Part shown: positions 1 to 9,460 of the stretch, piece by piece
Numbering within the stretch: the stretch's first letter is position 1
Layout of the letters: every line of letters starts with the position of its first letter
DNA from: Prevotella sp.
Lineage (GTDB): Bacteria > Bacteroidota > Bacteroidia > Bacteroidales > Dysgonomonadaceae
Reading direction: 5' to 3'
Length of the DNA stretch: 64,000 bases
NCBI GenBank assembly: GCA_031285625.1
Contig: JAITVV010000073.1
Location: 1-64,000 of the forward strand
Position numbers and translations under genes: made by a program
The notes under the pieces: model-generated
Databases searched by the model: none
The model's input: only the letters and a program-made list of their open reading frames with translations
Told to the model about the DNA's origin: nothing

Positions 1-273
1 CTGATAACTCAAAAATGGATAGCCATGTATCCGCTTGGCACAGAGGCTTGGAGTGAACAACGCCGTACGGGCTACCCTCATTTTTTTCCTGTACTGGTGA
101 ACTCGAGCACCGATCCTAATCTGAAAACCAGACTGGCTTCCCGTATTCCGTTTCCACCGAATGAACAAAATAATAATAAGCAAAATTATGACGAAGCCGT
201 AAGATTACTGGGTGGCGATGATAACTACAGCACTAAATTATGGTGGGACAAAAATCCAAACAAAGGCTGGTAG
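1..273 (+). CDS. SusD/RagB-family outer-membrane lipoprotein, C-terminal end only
   Basis: The reading frame is open from base 1 to the stop at 271-273, so this is the last 90 residues of a gene that begins outside the window. It has the terminal signature of the SusD/RagB nutrient-binding family: a W-x-A-M-Y-P-x-G-T-E-A-W segment, an R-T-G-Y-P stretch, a PFPPNE segment and a final WWDKNP close to the stop. In the family these residues lie in the C-terminal part of a cell-surface glycan- or nutrient-binding lipoprotein that caps a SusC-type TonB-dependent transporter. The partner gene would be expected upstream, outside the window. Substrate cannot be told. Family assignment is firm, function inferred. 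Confidence 0.8.
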   Translation: MITQKWIAMYPLGTEAWSEQRRTGYPHFFPVLVNSSTDPNLKTRLASRIPFPPNEQNNNKQNYDEAVRLLGGDDNYSTKLWWDKNPNKGW

Positions 274-420
274 TAGTGTATGACATATAATAAATGTCCC
301 GTTTTGGACTTAAGGCATTAACTATCATTCCAAAATTATCACAGGTAGCAGGTTACAAACTTGCTGCCTGTATTCTTTCCCATTTATATCATGGTTAGTA
401 TAGCAAGCAATGGAGATTGT

Positions 421-520
421 TGATTTTTCCAATACCGGATCAACTTCATAAAGGTTGCCTCCGCAATCCACACAATGGTTAGAGGTGTGCTTGATTATCT
501 CATCGGGGGTGTCTATTATC
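421..520 (-). pseudogene. IS66-type transposase remnant (N-terminal zinc-finger region)
   Basis: A 270-base minus-strand open frame (594-325) contains a central stretch, about residues 25-58, resembling the zinc-finger segment of IS66-family transposases: DTPDEIIKHT, then C-V-D-C-G-G-N-L, then EVDPVLEKS. In the family this segment precedes the long catalytic domain. Nothing of the catalytic domain, of the TnpA/TnpB accessory genes or of terminal inverted repeats is visible. The residues before position 25 are antisense to an ATPase fragment on the plus strand, so the true transposase piece is only about 100 bases. It is a dead scrap. The family call rests on motif resemblance only. Confidence 0.5.
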
Positions 521-521
521 T

Positions 522-695
522 TACAAAGCAGCTGAAAATCTTCAGTCAAAGAGTTTGCGGGCTTTTGTGGAAAAGAATAAACCCAAGATTGCAATACGGA
601 CTTCCATGTCGGATTTCAGAGAGGAGATATGGCTGACAAACCTGCCTCTATATATGATTAATGAACTGGCCGGTTATTTAGAATCTAAAACCTGA
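522..695 (+). pseudogene. C-terminal remnant of an AAA (DUF4143-type) ATPase
   Basis: Read on the plus strand from about 522 to the stop at 693-695, the DNA encodes a tail with the pattern A-E-N-L-Q-S-K-S-L, then P-K-I-A-I-R-T-S-M, then WLTNLPLYMI. This is the usual C-terminal end of the predicted ATPases carrying an AAA_14 domain followed by DUF4143, which normally run to about 400 residues. The rest of the gene is absent: immediately upstream lies the transposase scrap, in the opposite orientation. It is therefore a truncated, non-functional gene end, probably left when an insertion sequence deleted the remainder. Confidence 0.6.
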
Positions 696-1089
696 TTAAA
701 AAATATAGTGTATAAATATTGTTGTCTAACTATTGTCCAACAAAAAAAGTTTGTAAAAAAAATCAAAAAAAATCGGATAAATATAAACGATTGTTTATAA
801 AAGTTTTACCTTTGATATTCTTTCAAAAACCAGGTGATGAAATATAAAAAATAGAAATTTTCTCGTCTAACAATTTGGAAGGAATGGAAAAATCTGTATC
901 TTTGCATCCGCTTACCGGGAGAGGGGCAGCAAATCAAGGAGATTTGAAGAAGAGAAAGTATTGAAAACTTAGTCAAACAATAGAGACTTAGATTATAAAT
1001 ATTATAAACTGAAGTTGTACAATTGTTAGACGAAAGCCAAGATATAAGAAGCGTAATCCCGCTGATTATGAGTCCATTTGGGAAGATAA
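696..1089. other. Eroded intergenic stretch, no intact gene
   Basis: About 400 bases with no convincing coding region apart from the promoter at 874-904. A 120-codon minus-strand frame crosses it but has no recognisable features and lies antisense to the promoter and to the aldolase remnant. A plus-strand frame from about 1010 to 1110 is open for some 30 codons and then stops. It might be more decayed coding sequence, but I cannot assign it. Confidence 0.5.
874..904 (+). promoter_or_regulatory. Bacteroidota-type promoter ahead of the fucose-operon remnant
   Basis: A TTTG (874-877) and a TATCTTTG (897-904) are separated by 19 bases, matching the -33/-7 promoter consensus of this phylum (TTTG, about 19 bases, TAnnTTTG). 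It points toward the decayed aldolase and the intact kinase and permease behind it, so it may still drive fucK-fucP. Confidence 0.65.
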
Positions 1090-1510
1090 AATACACTCCA
1101 CCTGGGAGTACTACGTGAGAGAAAAGATATGAACGTTGTATTGCATTTCCAATCGGAATATGCAACAGTCATATCCTGCATGAAAAATAAGCCGTAAAGA
1201 CTTTAATGTAGTGGCAGAAGTACCCTGTTATTGTGGACGGGAAATCCCGGTAATTCCTTATTACAGACCAGGTTCTCCTGAATTAGCAAAAGCTGTAACA
1301 GAGGCATTAGCTGAGCATGACTGTGCGCTGATGAGTAAGCATGGACAGGTTGTTTGTGGAAAAGATTTTGATGATGCTTTCCAAAAGGCAGTATTTTTCG
1401 AAATGGCATGTAAAATTATCGTCCTTGCAGGCGAAGGAAACTATCTGACACTAACAGAAGAAGAAATTCACGACCTTGATGTCTATATCTTAGGAAAAGC
1501 AGATAAATAA
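1090..1510 (+). pseudogene. Class II aldolase (fuculose-phosphate type), 5'-truncated and frameshifted
   Basis: Two frames together give the C-terminal two thirds of a class II aldolase. Frame one (about 1090-1195) reads L-H-L-G-V-L-R-E-R, then NVVLHFQSEYATVISC and stops at 1196-1198. Frame two (1184-1510) continues FNVVAEVPCYCG, IPVIPYYRPGSPELA, SKHGQVVCGKDFDDAF to the stop. The join implies a one-base indel near 1193-1202. No N-terminal half is found. A GTG at 1211 leaves a 99-residue open frame that may be misannotated as a gene, but it lacks the catalytic and metal-binding N-terminal half. Such aldolases cleave fuculose-1-phosphate to lactaldehyde and DHAP. Here the step is probably lost or supplied elsewhere. 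Confidence 0.7.
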
Positions 1511-1583
1511 TTTATTCTGTAATAAGCCCTACCCTACTTTTTTTAATATTGACTTACAGTTAACAACTATAAGATCATATAAT

Positions 1584-3047
1584 ATGTCATATTTAGCCTT
1601 AGATCTGGGTGCCGGAAGTGGACGTGCTATTGTTGGTACTATCCAAAACGATCGTATACACCTCGAAGAAGTTCATCGATTTAGTAACCCTCCGGTAAAA
1701 CTCGGAAATACGTTATATTGGGATTTCCTTTCTTTATTTGAAAATATAAAACAAGGAATAAGTTTAGCCGTAAAAAAAGGATACGACCTGAAAGGAATTG
1801 CCGTAGATACATGGGGTGTTGATTTCGGGTTGATAGATGCAAATGGCAATCTCTTATCCAATCCGGTATGTTACCGTGATTGCAGAACAGAAGGGTTATC
1901 GATAAGTTCTTCGGAACATATATCCAAAGAAGAATTATATACTATCACAGGTATTCAGCAAATGGATATCAATACAATCTTCCAGTTATGGAGTTTGAAG
2001 AAAAACAATAATCCGATTCTTCCAGTAACAGATAAATTACTCTTTACCCCCGATCTAATCAATTATTTTCTGACCGGAGTAATAGCCAACGAATATACTA
2101 TAGCATCCACGTCCCAATTACTTAATGCCCAAACAAAAAAATGGAGCGATAGAATATTTGACGGGCTTCAACTTCCGGTCGGTATAATGAGTGAAATTAA
2201 GGCTCCTTGCACCCTTCTGGGTAAACTAGATAGTCAGATCATTGAAGAAACAGGTGCTAAAAATGTAAATGTATTTACTGTTGGATCTCATGATACGGCA
2301 AGTGCCATTGCTGCAATACCCGAAACGGGAAATGACTGGGCATTCCTTAGTTCAGGTACATGGTCGTTATTGGGTATTCTGAATGATAAACCTGTTTTAT
2401 CACAAGAAGCCATGCTCAACGATTTCACCAACGAAGGAGGAGTAAATGATAAAATACTGTTTATGCGTAATATTACAGGACTATGGCTTCTCCAACGGTT
2501 AATAGCAGAATGGGAAAAAGAGAAACTAAATAGTTCATACAAATACATCCTCGCACAAGCTGAAAAGGCAGATCCATTCCAAAGTATCGTTAATAGCGAT
2601 GATCCAGCCTTTACCCATCCTGTATCAATGACAAAAGCAATACAGAACTATTGTTCTAAAACAGGACAATCCATGCCTAATACACAAGGCGAATTAGTAA
2701 GATGTGTACTGGAATCACTAGCCATCAAATATTATCATGTGATGGAAAAATTGAAAGGATGTTCAGGCAGAAATTTCTCAAAACTCTATATAGTTGGAGG
2801 AGGAAGCCAAAATACACTATTTAATCAGTTTATAGCAAATTCATTGAACATAGAAGTAGTAACTGGTATTTCAGAAGCTACAGTTGTGGGTAATGTGATT
2901 CAACAGGCAATAACAGATAAAACAATATCCGGATGGGAACAAGCCCATACAATAATTCGAAATAGTTTTAGTTTTAAAAGCTGTTATCCTAAAAATATAC
3001 ATAAATGGAAAGAGATCGCACTGAGTGCCACACATCTTTTCAACTAA
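1584..3047 (+). CDS. fucK: FGGY-family sugar kinase, L-fuculokinase/rhamnulokinase type
   Basis: A 487-residue cytoplasmic kinase that phosphorylates a deoxy-ketose (fuculose or rhamnulose) with ATP. The N-terminus carries the nucleotide-binding DLGAGSGRAIVG segment. DTWGVDFGLID follows near residue 80, a VGSHDTASA motif near 235 and the FGGY C-terminal GGGSQNTLFNQF segment near 410. Length matches the family. The sequence resembles the Bacteroidales proteins often named rhamnulokinase but encoded in fucose operons. The permease 19 bases downstream and the aldolase remnant 73 bases upstream favour fuculose. No frame damage is seen although the aldolase in front is broken. Confidence 0.8.
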   Translation: MSYLALDLGAGSGRAIVGTIQNDRIHLEEVHRFSNPPVKLGNTLYWDFLSLFENIKQGISLAVKKGYDLKGIAVDTWGVDFGLIDANGNLLSNPVCYRDCRTEGLSISSSEHISKEELYTITGIQQMDINTIFQLWSLKKNNNPILPVTDKLLFTPDLINYFLTGVIANEYTIASTSQLLNAQTKKWSDRIFDGLQLPVGIMSEIKAPCTLLGKLDSQIIEETGAKNVNVFTVGSHDTASAIAAIPETGNDWAFLSSGTWSLLGILNDKPVLSQEAMLNDFTNEGGVNDKILFMRNITGLWLLQRLIAEWEKEKLNSSYKYILAQAEKADPFQSIVNSDDPAFTHPVSMTKAIQNYCSKTGQSMPNTQGELVRCVLESLAIKYYHVMEKLKGCSGRNFSKLYIVGGGSQNTLFNQFIANSLNIEVVTGISEATVVGNVIQQAITDKTISGWEQAHTIIRNSFSFKSCYPKNIHKWKEIALSATHLFN

Positions 3048-3065
3048 ATAACCAATAATACAACC

Positions 3066-4298
3066 ATGAATAACAACCAAACAGCTTCCATGTTTAGAGG
3101 TAAACAAGGGCAGAATTACCTATTTCCTTTTATCCTTGTAACAAGCTTATTCTTCCTTTGGGGTTTTGCCCATGCTTTGTTAGATGTACTGAATGCCCAC
3201 TTCCAGGAAATACTGCAAATTTCAAAAGCACGGTCAGCATTAGTCCAGTTTGCTTTATATGGCGGTTATTTTGTGATGGGTATACCGGCAGGCTTGATTA
3301 TAAAAAAATATGGATATAAAAAAGGTATTGTATTCGGTTTATTTGTATTTGCAATAGGTGCATTCCTTTTCTATCCGGCCACTTTGATTAAAACATTCTA
3401 TCCCTTCCTTATAGCCCTATTTGTGATAGCTTGTGGTTTAACTTGTTTGGAAACAGCAGCTAATCCATATACAACAGTTCTAGGACCACCCCAATCCGGC
3501 GCAAGGCGTATAAATTTAGCTCAGTCTTTTAATGGCTTAGGCTGGATATTAGGGCCACTTGTAGGAGGAATGCTGATCTTTTCGGGAGAAGGAGATCCTT
3601 TTGCTGCTCTGGCAAAACCATATATTGGGATTGGTATCGTAGTATTACTTATTGCTGTTTTATTTATCAGGACGCCACTCCCGCAAATTTCGGCAGAAGA
3701 TGCAGATACAGTATCCACTTCTGATAATACCAAAAGCCGATATCGTGATTTATTAAAACATCCTCTTTTTATATTTGCAGTCATTGCCCAGTTTTTCTAT
3801 GTAGCAGGACAAACAGGTATTGGTAGTTTCTTTATTAATTATGTAATAGAAGTACGCCCAGACATAAGCCATTTAGAAGCTTCACAGATACTTGCATTTG
3901 GTGGTATGGGAATGTTTATGGTCGGCAGAATCACCGGAAGTTATATAATGAAGTTTTTCAATCCTAAAAAATTACTAACAATCTATGCTATTGCAAATAT
4001 ATTATTAATGATTGTTGTAGTCATGGGGTTAGGTATGACATCTGTTATATGTCTGTTTGCATCTTATTTCTTTATGTCGATCATGTATCCCACCATATTC
4101 GCTGTTGGAATAAGCGGACTTAAAGAGAATACGGAAAAAGGATCGTCACTAATTGTAATGGCCGTTGCGGGTGGAGCAGTCATCCCCATGCTGATGGGAC
4201 GCATTGCTGATGTATGGTCAATGGCTGTAGGATTCCTTGTACCACTTATTTGTTTTGTCGTTATAATGATCTTTGGATTAAGTAAACTAAAAAACTAA
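3066..4298 (+). CDS. fucP: L-fucose:H+ symporter, MFS family
   Basis: A 410-residue major-facilitator transporter with about twelve hydrophobic segments. It carries the FucP-type signatures FFLWGFAHALLDVLN in the first helix and LETAANPY in the fifth, and GARRINLAQSFNGLGWILGP after it. The family takes up L-fucose, and some members other hexoses, with a proton. It ends the operon: a strong hairpin terminator follows within 15 bases. Together with the kinase it leaves uptake and phosphorylation intact while the aldolase is broken. The isomerase is not in this window. Confidence 0.88.
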   Translation: MNNNQTASMFRGKQGQNYLFPFILVTSLFFLWGFAHALLDVLNAHFQEILQISKARSALVQFALYGGYFVMGIPAGLIIKKYGYKKGIVFGLFVFAIGAFLFYPATLIKTFYPFLIALFVIACGLTCLETAANPYTTVLGPPQSGARRINLAQSFNGLGWILGPLVGGMLIFSGEGDPFAALAKPYIGIGIVVLLIAVLFIRTPLPQISAEDADTVSTSDNTKSRYRDLLKHPLFIFAVIAQFFYVAGQTGIGSFFINYVIEVRPDISHLEASQILAFGGMGMFMVGRITGSYIMKFFNPKKLLTIYAIANILLMIVVVMGLGMTSVICLFASYFFMSIMYPTIFAVGISGLKENTEKGSSLIVMAVAGGAVIPMLMGRIADVWSMAVGFLVPLICFVVIMIFGLSKLKN

Positions 4299-4309
4299 GT
4301 TCAATCATC

Positions 4310-4335
4310 AGGGAGCTTTTAGCTCCCTTTTTCTT
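4310..4335 (+). terminator. Rho-independent terminator after fucP
   Basis: A GGGAGCT stem (4311-4317), a TTT loop and AGCTCCC (4321-4327) are followed by a T-rich run. Confidence 0.85.
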
Positions 4336-4358
4336 TATTTCTCAATTCAACCTAAATT

Positions 4359-4388
4359 TTATATGTTATATTTGTGTATAACATATAA
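4359..4388. promoter_or_regulatory. Perfect 12-bp inverted repeat over a -7 box, candidate operator
   Basis: Arms 4359-4370 and 4377-4388 are exact reverse complements around a six-base centre. The TATATTTG box (4367-4374) lies across the left arm and centre. The response-regulator gene starts eight bases after the repeat. A protein bound here would cover the core promoter, which suggests repression or autoregulation. No clear -33 element is visible. Confidence 0.55.
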
Positions 4389-4396
4389 GATCAATA

Positions 4397-5761
4397 ATGA
4401 AAAAAGGATGTATACTTATAGTTGATGATAATAAGAATGTACTAAGCGCTTTACGTCTTTTGTTAGGTAACTACTTTGAAGAAGTATATTTGTTATCATC
4501 GCCTAATACACTAATTCATGACCTCAAAGAGAAAAATCCCGATGTTATTTTATTAGACATGAATTTTTCGGCGGGAATCAATACCGGAAATGAGGGTTTA
4601 TTCTGGCTTTCCGAAATAAAAAAAACAGATAAAGAAATACCGGTTGTACTCTTTACAGCCTATGCCGATATAGAGTTAGCCGTGAATGCATTAAAGAAAG
4701 GGGCAACAGATTTTGTTGTCAAGCCTTGGGATAATACAAAACTACTGGCAACATTACAGGCAGCATATGATCTCAGACAATCTAAAAAAGAAGTTAAAAA
4801 GCTTAGAGAAAAGCAATCTGTCCTCAATGAACAGCAGAATAAAAATGAAATATGCTGGGGACAATCGGAAGTAATGCGAAATCTATTAATGATGATAGAG
4901 AAAGTCGCAAAAACAGATGCTAATGTATTAATAACAGGTGAAAACGGAACGGGAAAGGAACTTATAGCACAGAAAATACATTTTTCTTCGCTAAGGGCAA
5001 ATGAAACCTTAGTAAATGTAGATATGGGCTCCATAACAGAAACATTGTTCGAAAGCGAATTATTCGGACATATAAAAGGTGCTTTTACTGATGCGAGAAC
5101 AGATCGGGCAGGAAAATTCGAGGCAGCTGATAAAGGAACACTTTTTCTTGATGAGATAGGAAACTTAAGTTATCCTTTACAAGCTAAATTATTAACGGCC
5201 CTACAATCCCGTAAGGTAACCCGGGTTGGAAGTAACTCATCTATTCCAATAGATATAAGGCTGATTTCAGCAACAAATAAAGATTTGTTTAAGTCTGTTC
5301 AGAATGGTGATTTCCGTGAAGACCTTCTATATCGTATTAATACAATTCATATTGAAGTACCTCCACTAAGAGAACGCAGGGAAGATATTGTTCTATTATC
5401 TAACTTCTTTCTGGAAAAATTTTCCAAAAAATATAATAAGTCAGGGCTAATTTTGAGTGAGAAAGCTAAAAGCAAGTTAGAAAATTACACATGGCCCGGA
5501 AATGTACGTGAGCTACAGCATGCAATAGAGAAAGCTGTAATATTGAGCGATAATGAGATACTACAGGACTATGATTTTCAAACACGTGGAATAGAAGATA
5601 AGGCTGCAATGATTGATTCTATTTCGCTGGAAGAAATGGAGAAAATATTAATAGAGAAAAGTTTACAAAGACACAACAGAAATATGTCCGTAACAGCCGA
5701 TCAGCTTGGCATTACCAGACCTACATTATATAGTAAGATGAAAAAGTACGGACTCTCATAA
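4397..5761 (+). CDS. NtrC-type sigma-54-dependent response regulator
   Basis: A 454-residue regulator with the full three-domain architecture. The receiver domain (about 5-120) has acidic D10-D11 and phospho-acceptor D54 in VILLDM. The AAA+ domain (about 150-380) has Walker A GENGTGKE, the sigma-54-contacting GAFTDA loop and FLDEIG. A C-terminal Fis-type helix-turn-helix (about 415-452) reads MSVTADQLGITRPTLYSKMK. It should activate RNA polymerase holding sigma-54 when phosphorylated. The kinase gene starts 11 bases downstream, and the pair converges on an export operon that is the obvious candidate target. The target is inferred from position and from a partial sigma-54 site upstream of that operon. 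Confidence 0.92.
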   Translation: MKKGCILIVDDNKNVLSALRLLLGNYFEEVYLLSSPNTLIHDLKEKNPDVILLDMNFSAGINTGNEGLFWLSEIKKTDKEIPVVLFTAYADIELAVNALKKGATDFVVKPWDNTKLLATLQAAYDLRQSKKEVKKLREKQSVLNEQQNKNEICWGQSEVMRNLLMMIEKVAKTDANVLITGENGTGKELIAQKIHFSSLRANETLVNVDMGSITETLFESELFGHIKGAFTDARTDRAGKFEAADKGTLFLDEIGNLSYPLQAKLLTALQSRKVTRVGSNSSIPIDIRLISATNKDLFKSVQNGDFREDLLYRINTIHIEVPPLRERREDIVLLSNFFLEKFSKKYNKSGLILSEKAKSKLENYTWPGNVRELQHAIEKAVILSDNEILQDYDFQTRGIEDKAAMIDSISLEEMEKILIEKSLQRHNRNMSVTADQLGITRPTLYSKMKKYGLS

Positions 5762-5772
5762 TTCATTATAGA

Positions 5773-7092
5773 ATGTTTACATCAATATTATACAGATTAA
5801 TTTTCTTCACCGGATTATTGATAGTATCTGTAATATTACTCACATATTGTATTTTTCAGGAGCAGTATATATACGCGTTTATTCCGGCATTATTGGTTTT
5901 CGAAAGCCTTTATTCCATGTATTATCATTACAAGAAATATGATGAAAATATCCTCTTTCTTCTCAATGCTTTGGATAATGGCGATTACTCATTCTATTTT
6001 ACAGAAAATAAATCGTCGAGAAGAGAACGCGAACTCAATACAATGCTTAACCGGATAAAGGTTATTATAACAAATGCAAGAAAAGAAGTTATCGAAAATG
6101 AGAAGTTCCTAAGTCTGATTGTTGAAAGCATCTCAACCGGTATTGTTATCTTCGATGACAGGGGAAATGTGCAGACAGTAAATGAGGCCGCAAAACAGCT
6201 ACTAGGACTACAGGTATTTACACACCTTAGCCAGTTAAAATATGTAGACGAGACATTCCCTGAACTATTTAAGAATATCCAGCCACAGGATAACAAACAA
6301 ATAAAGATAGTAAATGAACGTGAAGAGGTTCTGGTGAGTTTACGCGTTTCGAATATAAAGCTGAAAAGAGGAGTGATGAAGGTCGTTATATTCAACAATA
6401 TTGAAAACGAACTGGAAGCAAAAGAAATAGAGTCATGGATACGCCTGATACGGGTTATGACTCACGAGATAATGAATTCTATAGCCCCTATCACCTCACT
6501 AACCGAAACTTTATTATACTCACATAAAGAGAAACAAACAGATGATGAAACATTAAATAAGAACACAGTAGAAGCACTGGAAACTATAAATTCAACAGCC
6601 AGAGGATTACTTACATTTGTAGATTCATATCGCAAATTTACAGGTGTACCAAAGCCTCAACTCAATAAGTTTGAATTAAATACTGTACTTGAAAAAGTCC
6701 TGCATCTGGAATCATATCGATTGAAAGAAAAAAACATATTTTTTGAGATTATCTCTCCCAATAATGTTTCTCTATATGCTGACGAAATACAAATAACACA
6801 GGTTTTGGTTAATCTGATAAAAAATGCAGAGGAAGCAATAGAGAAAAATAATAATGGAAAAATTCAAATTAAGGTTATAGAAAATCCGGATAAGATTCAA
6901 ATAGATGTTTGTAATAATGGAAAATTAATACCTCAGGATATTGCTCCACATATATTTATTCCATTTTTCACAACACGTGATTCCGGTACAGGAATAGGAT
7001 TAAGTATATCACGTTATATAATGCGTTTGCATGGGGGTAATTTGAAACACCATGCCAAAGATAATTGGACTATCTTTAGCATGGTGTTCTGA
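5773..7092 (+). CDS. Membrane-bound sensor histidine kinase, partner of the NtrC-type regulator
   Basis: A 439-residue kinase. Two hydrophobic segments lie within the first 55 residues with almost no periplasmic loop between them, so the signal is probably sensed in the membrane or cytoplasm. A PAS-like region follows at about 110-200. The phospho-acceptor box is MTHEIMNSIAPI, and the ATPase domain has LVNLIKNAEEAIE (N box) and DSGTGIGLSISRYIM (G box). It is translated right behind the regulator, so the two form one operon. It ends 7 bases from the end of the convergent permease gene. Confidence 0.9.
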   Translation: MFTSILYRLIFFTGLLIVSVILLTYCIFQEQYIYAFIPALLVFESLYSMYYHYKKYDENILFLLNALDNGDYSFYFTENKSSRRERELNTMLNRIKVIITNARKEVIENEKFLSLIVESISTGIVIFDDRGNVQTVNEAAKQLLGLQVFTHLSQLKYVDETFPELFKNIQPQDNKQIKIVNEREEVLVSLRVSNIKLKRGVMKVVIFNNIENELEAKEIESWIRLIRVMTHEIMNSIAPITSLTETLLYSHKEKQTDDETLNKNTVEALETINSTARGLLTFVDSYRKFTGVPKPQLNKFELNTVLEKVLHLESYRLKEKNIFFEIISPNNVSLYADEIQITQVLVNLIKNAEEAIEKNNNGKIQIKVIENPDKIQIDVCNNGKLIPQDIAPHIFIPFFTTRDSGTGIGLSISRYIMRLHGGNLKHHAKDNWTIFSMVF

Positions 7093-7099
7093 ATCCTGT

Positions 7100-9432
7100 T
7101 TACTCACTTTTTAGTGACTTCACAGGATTTGCCGTCGCTGCTTTCCAGCTCTGCAATGATATGGAAACTATAGATAAAATCAGAACGATAATTCCGGTTG
7201 CTGCAAAAATCCACCAACTAATATCTGTCTTGTATGGATAATTTTCTAACCAACGTTGTATTGCATAATAGGCTAGCGGCACAGCAATGACAAAAGCCAG
7301 AACAATCCAACGGACAAAATTCAGATTCAACATAACCATGATCTCTCCCTCTGTAGCACCATTCACTTTTCGGATACCTATCTCCTTTTCTTTTTGACGG
7401 ACATAGTATAAAGACATAGCAAATATCCCCATCAAGAGAATTACGAATGTAAGTATAGTAAATGCAGTTAATATCTTAGCGGTTTTTTCTTCCCCTGCAT
7501 ACCATTCCTGAACAGTATCATCTGCAAATTTTGCATCATATGGTAAGCCTCCGTTGAAATCGGAATATACTTTTTTTATTTCATCAGCAGTTCTGAATGG
7601 ATCTGCTCCTTCTTTTATTTTTATTATTATAGACCATGGCCACCAATGCTCGTTCAGTAAATTGATCATCAGAGGGCCTGTATCGGTATGCAGAGAACGG
7701 AAATGAATATTGTTTATAATACCTGCTACTTGCATAGGATTATCATTTCCCCAATTTATAGTATAAGATATGCTATCAGGCTGTAATGCGTCATAACCTT
7801 TCTGGTTCAACCAGATTGTTTTATCAGATGGTGTTACACCTGTAGATTTTATCTTTATGTCGAATATATCGAAAAATGCAGTATCGACACTAAACATTTG
7901 AAAACTCAGAGATTGTCCTTTATATTCGAAAGAATTATTATTTCCTCCATCCAGAGGAGTTCCACTCGAAAATGAGACTCTATCTACACCAGCAATACCT
8001 TCCAATAGACTTCGCAAAGCGGGTACTCTTTCAGGAGGAATTGTGTTATCCATTTTTAGTATATTATCTTTACTAAATCCCAGATCATAATTTTTCATGA
8101 AGAAGGTTTGCTTGATAATAAATGCACTACAAGCCAGAAGGGCAATGGCAACTACATATTGAAATGAAATCAATATCTTAGAATAAACTGATTTTATTTT
8201 CAGCATGTATGTACCCTTGATTACCTCTATCGGCTGAAATTTAGATACCGTGAATGCCGGAATCAGACCTGATATTGCCCCAATAACAAATATAGATACC
8301 ACTATTAACAAGCTAAATGAGATGTCAAGCAGTTGCTGCCCTAGATTTAATGTGGTATTCAACACCTCATTAAAGAAAGGTTCGGCAAGGAATGCCAGAA
8401 ACAGTCCAATGATAAATGAAATAATTGTCATTATCACCGATTCGGATACAAACTGATTAATAAGATCCTTCTTATTACATCCCAATAACTTCTTCATAGC
8501 TGCTTCTTTACCTCTTTTTCCAGCCTGGGATACAGACAAATTGATATAATTAAGGATAGCTACAATCAGAATGAGAATTGTAATAGATAAGTAAATAGAC
8601 ACAAGAGTCTTACTATTTGTCCTGATATTGGCAAAAGAGGTATTTACTCCAGTAAAATAAACTTCTGTAAGGGGTATAAATGTCACATCCTTAGCAAACC
8701 CCTGTGTGTAGAACCAATATTCATGTTTTTTAAAAAGGTCTAATACAGTGGACTCTTTTCCTGAAATATCTGTCCCTTCCTTTTTCATAAGATATGTACC
8801 AAAAGATGAATTATTCCATTCTGTAAGAATATTATCACCCCAGTACTTTTGTATCATATGATAATTAATTACTACCTCACTTTTAGGTATTTGGTATTAT
8901 TGGGAAAATCCGACATCACTCCTGTTATTGCTACAGCAGTACTATCATCTATATTCAGGAATTTACCAATAGGATTTTCATCCTTAAACAATTTATGTGC
9001 CAGAGATTTAGTAACAACAGCAGTCTTCTTGGTAGCCAGTACTTTGGAGGGTTCACCTTCCAGCAGATCAAAAGAAAACATATTGAAGAATGCCGAATCT
9101 GCAAAAAGAGTCTGTATATTCATTTTTCCGGTCTCGGTTTCTATAGTTACCGGACGTGAAACAATGCGTGTATAAGACTCTATTTCAGGCAGATTATCTT
9201 TTATAAGTGTTGCTGCCCTGTTAGAAAAGTGCGCGGTCTGTTTATCTTGGGCAAGCAAATATATCCTGTCCTTATTCTTATGAAATTTATCGACTGATAA
9301 TTCTTGTTTTACATATATACTGAGTAAAAGGACGAACATCAGTGAAATGGCAAATCCAAGGAGAGTAACAAGTGTATACAGCTTGTTGTTTCCTAAAAAT
9401 TTACGATATGTTTTGAGATTAGTTAACCACAT
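7100..9432 (-). pseudogene. MacB/FtsX-type ABC transporter permease, split by a one-base frameshift
   Basis: Two minus-strand frames, 9432-8872 (186 residues) and 8857-7100 (585 residues), make one permease of about 775 residues, the usual length for this family. The first carries the N-terminal membrane helix and the start of the periplasmic MacB core domain. The second finishes that domain and adds the remaining helices, including the RQKEKEIGIRKVNGA segment typical of FtsX permeases. The frames meet at a run of four A's (minus strand, 8884-8881). One more A would restore NNTKYLK-SEVVINYHMIQKYW. It may be a recent mutation, a sequencing error in a homopolymer, or slippage. ATPase and fusion protein upstream are intact. 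Confidence 0.8.
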
Positions 9433-9460
9433 AATTAGTTATTATAAAGGTTGGCATTAG

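Noticed and set aside
806-1165. 120-codon minus-strand open frame
   Set aside because: It overlaps the promoter at 874-904 and the plus-strand aldolase remnant and has no recognisable motif, so it is taken as a shadow frame.
4310-4396. Sigma-54 promoter upstream of the NtrC-type regulator
   Set aside because: No TGGCAY/TTGCA pair at the right spacing. A TAnnTTTG box is present instead.
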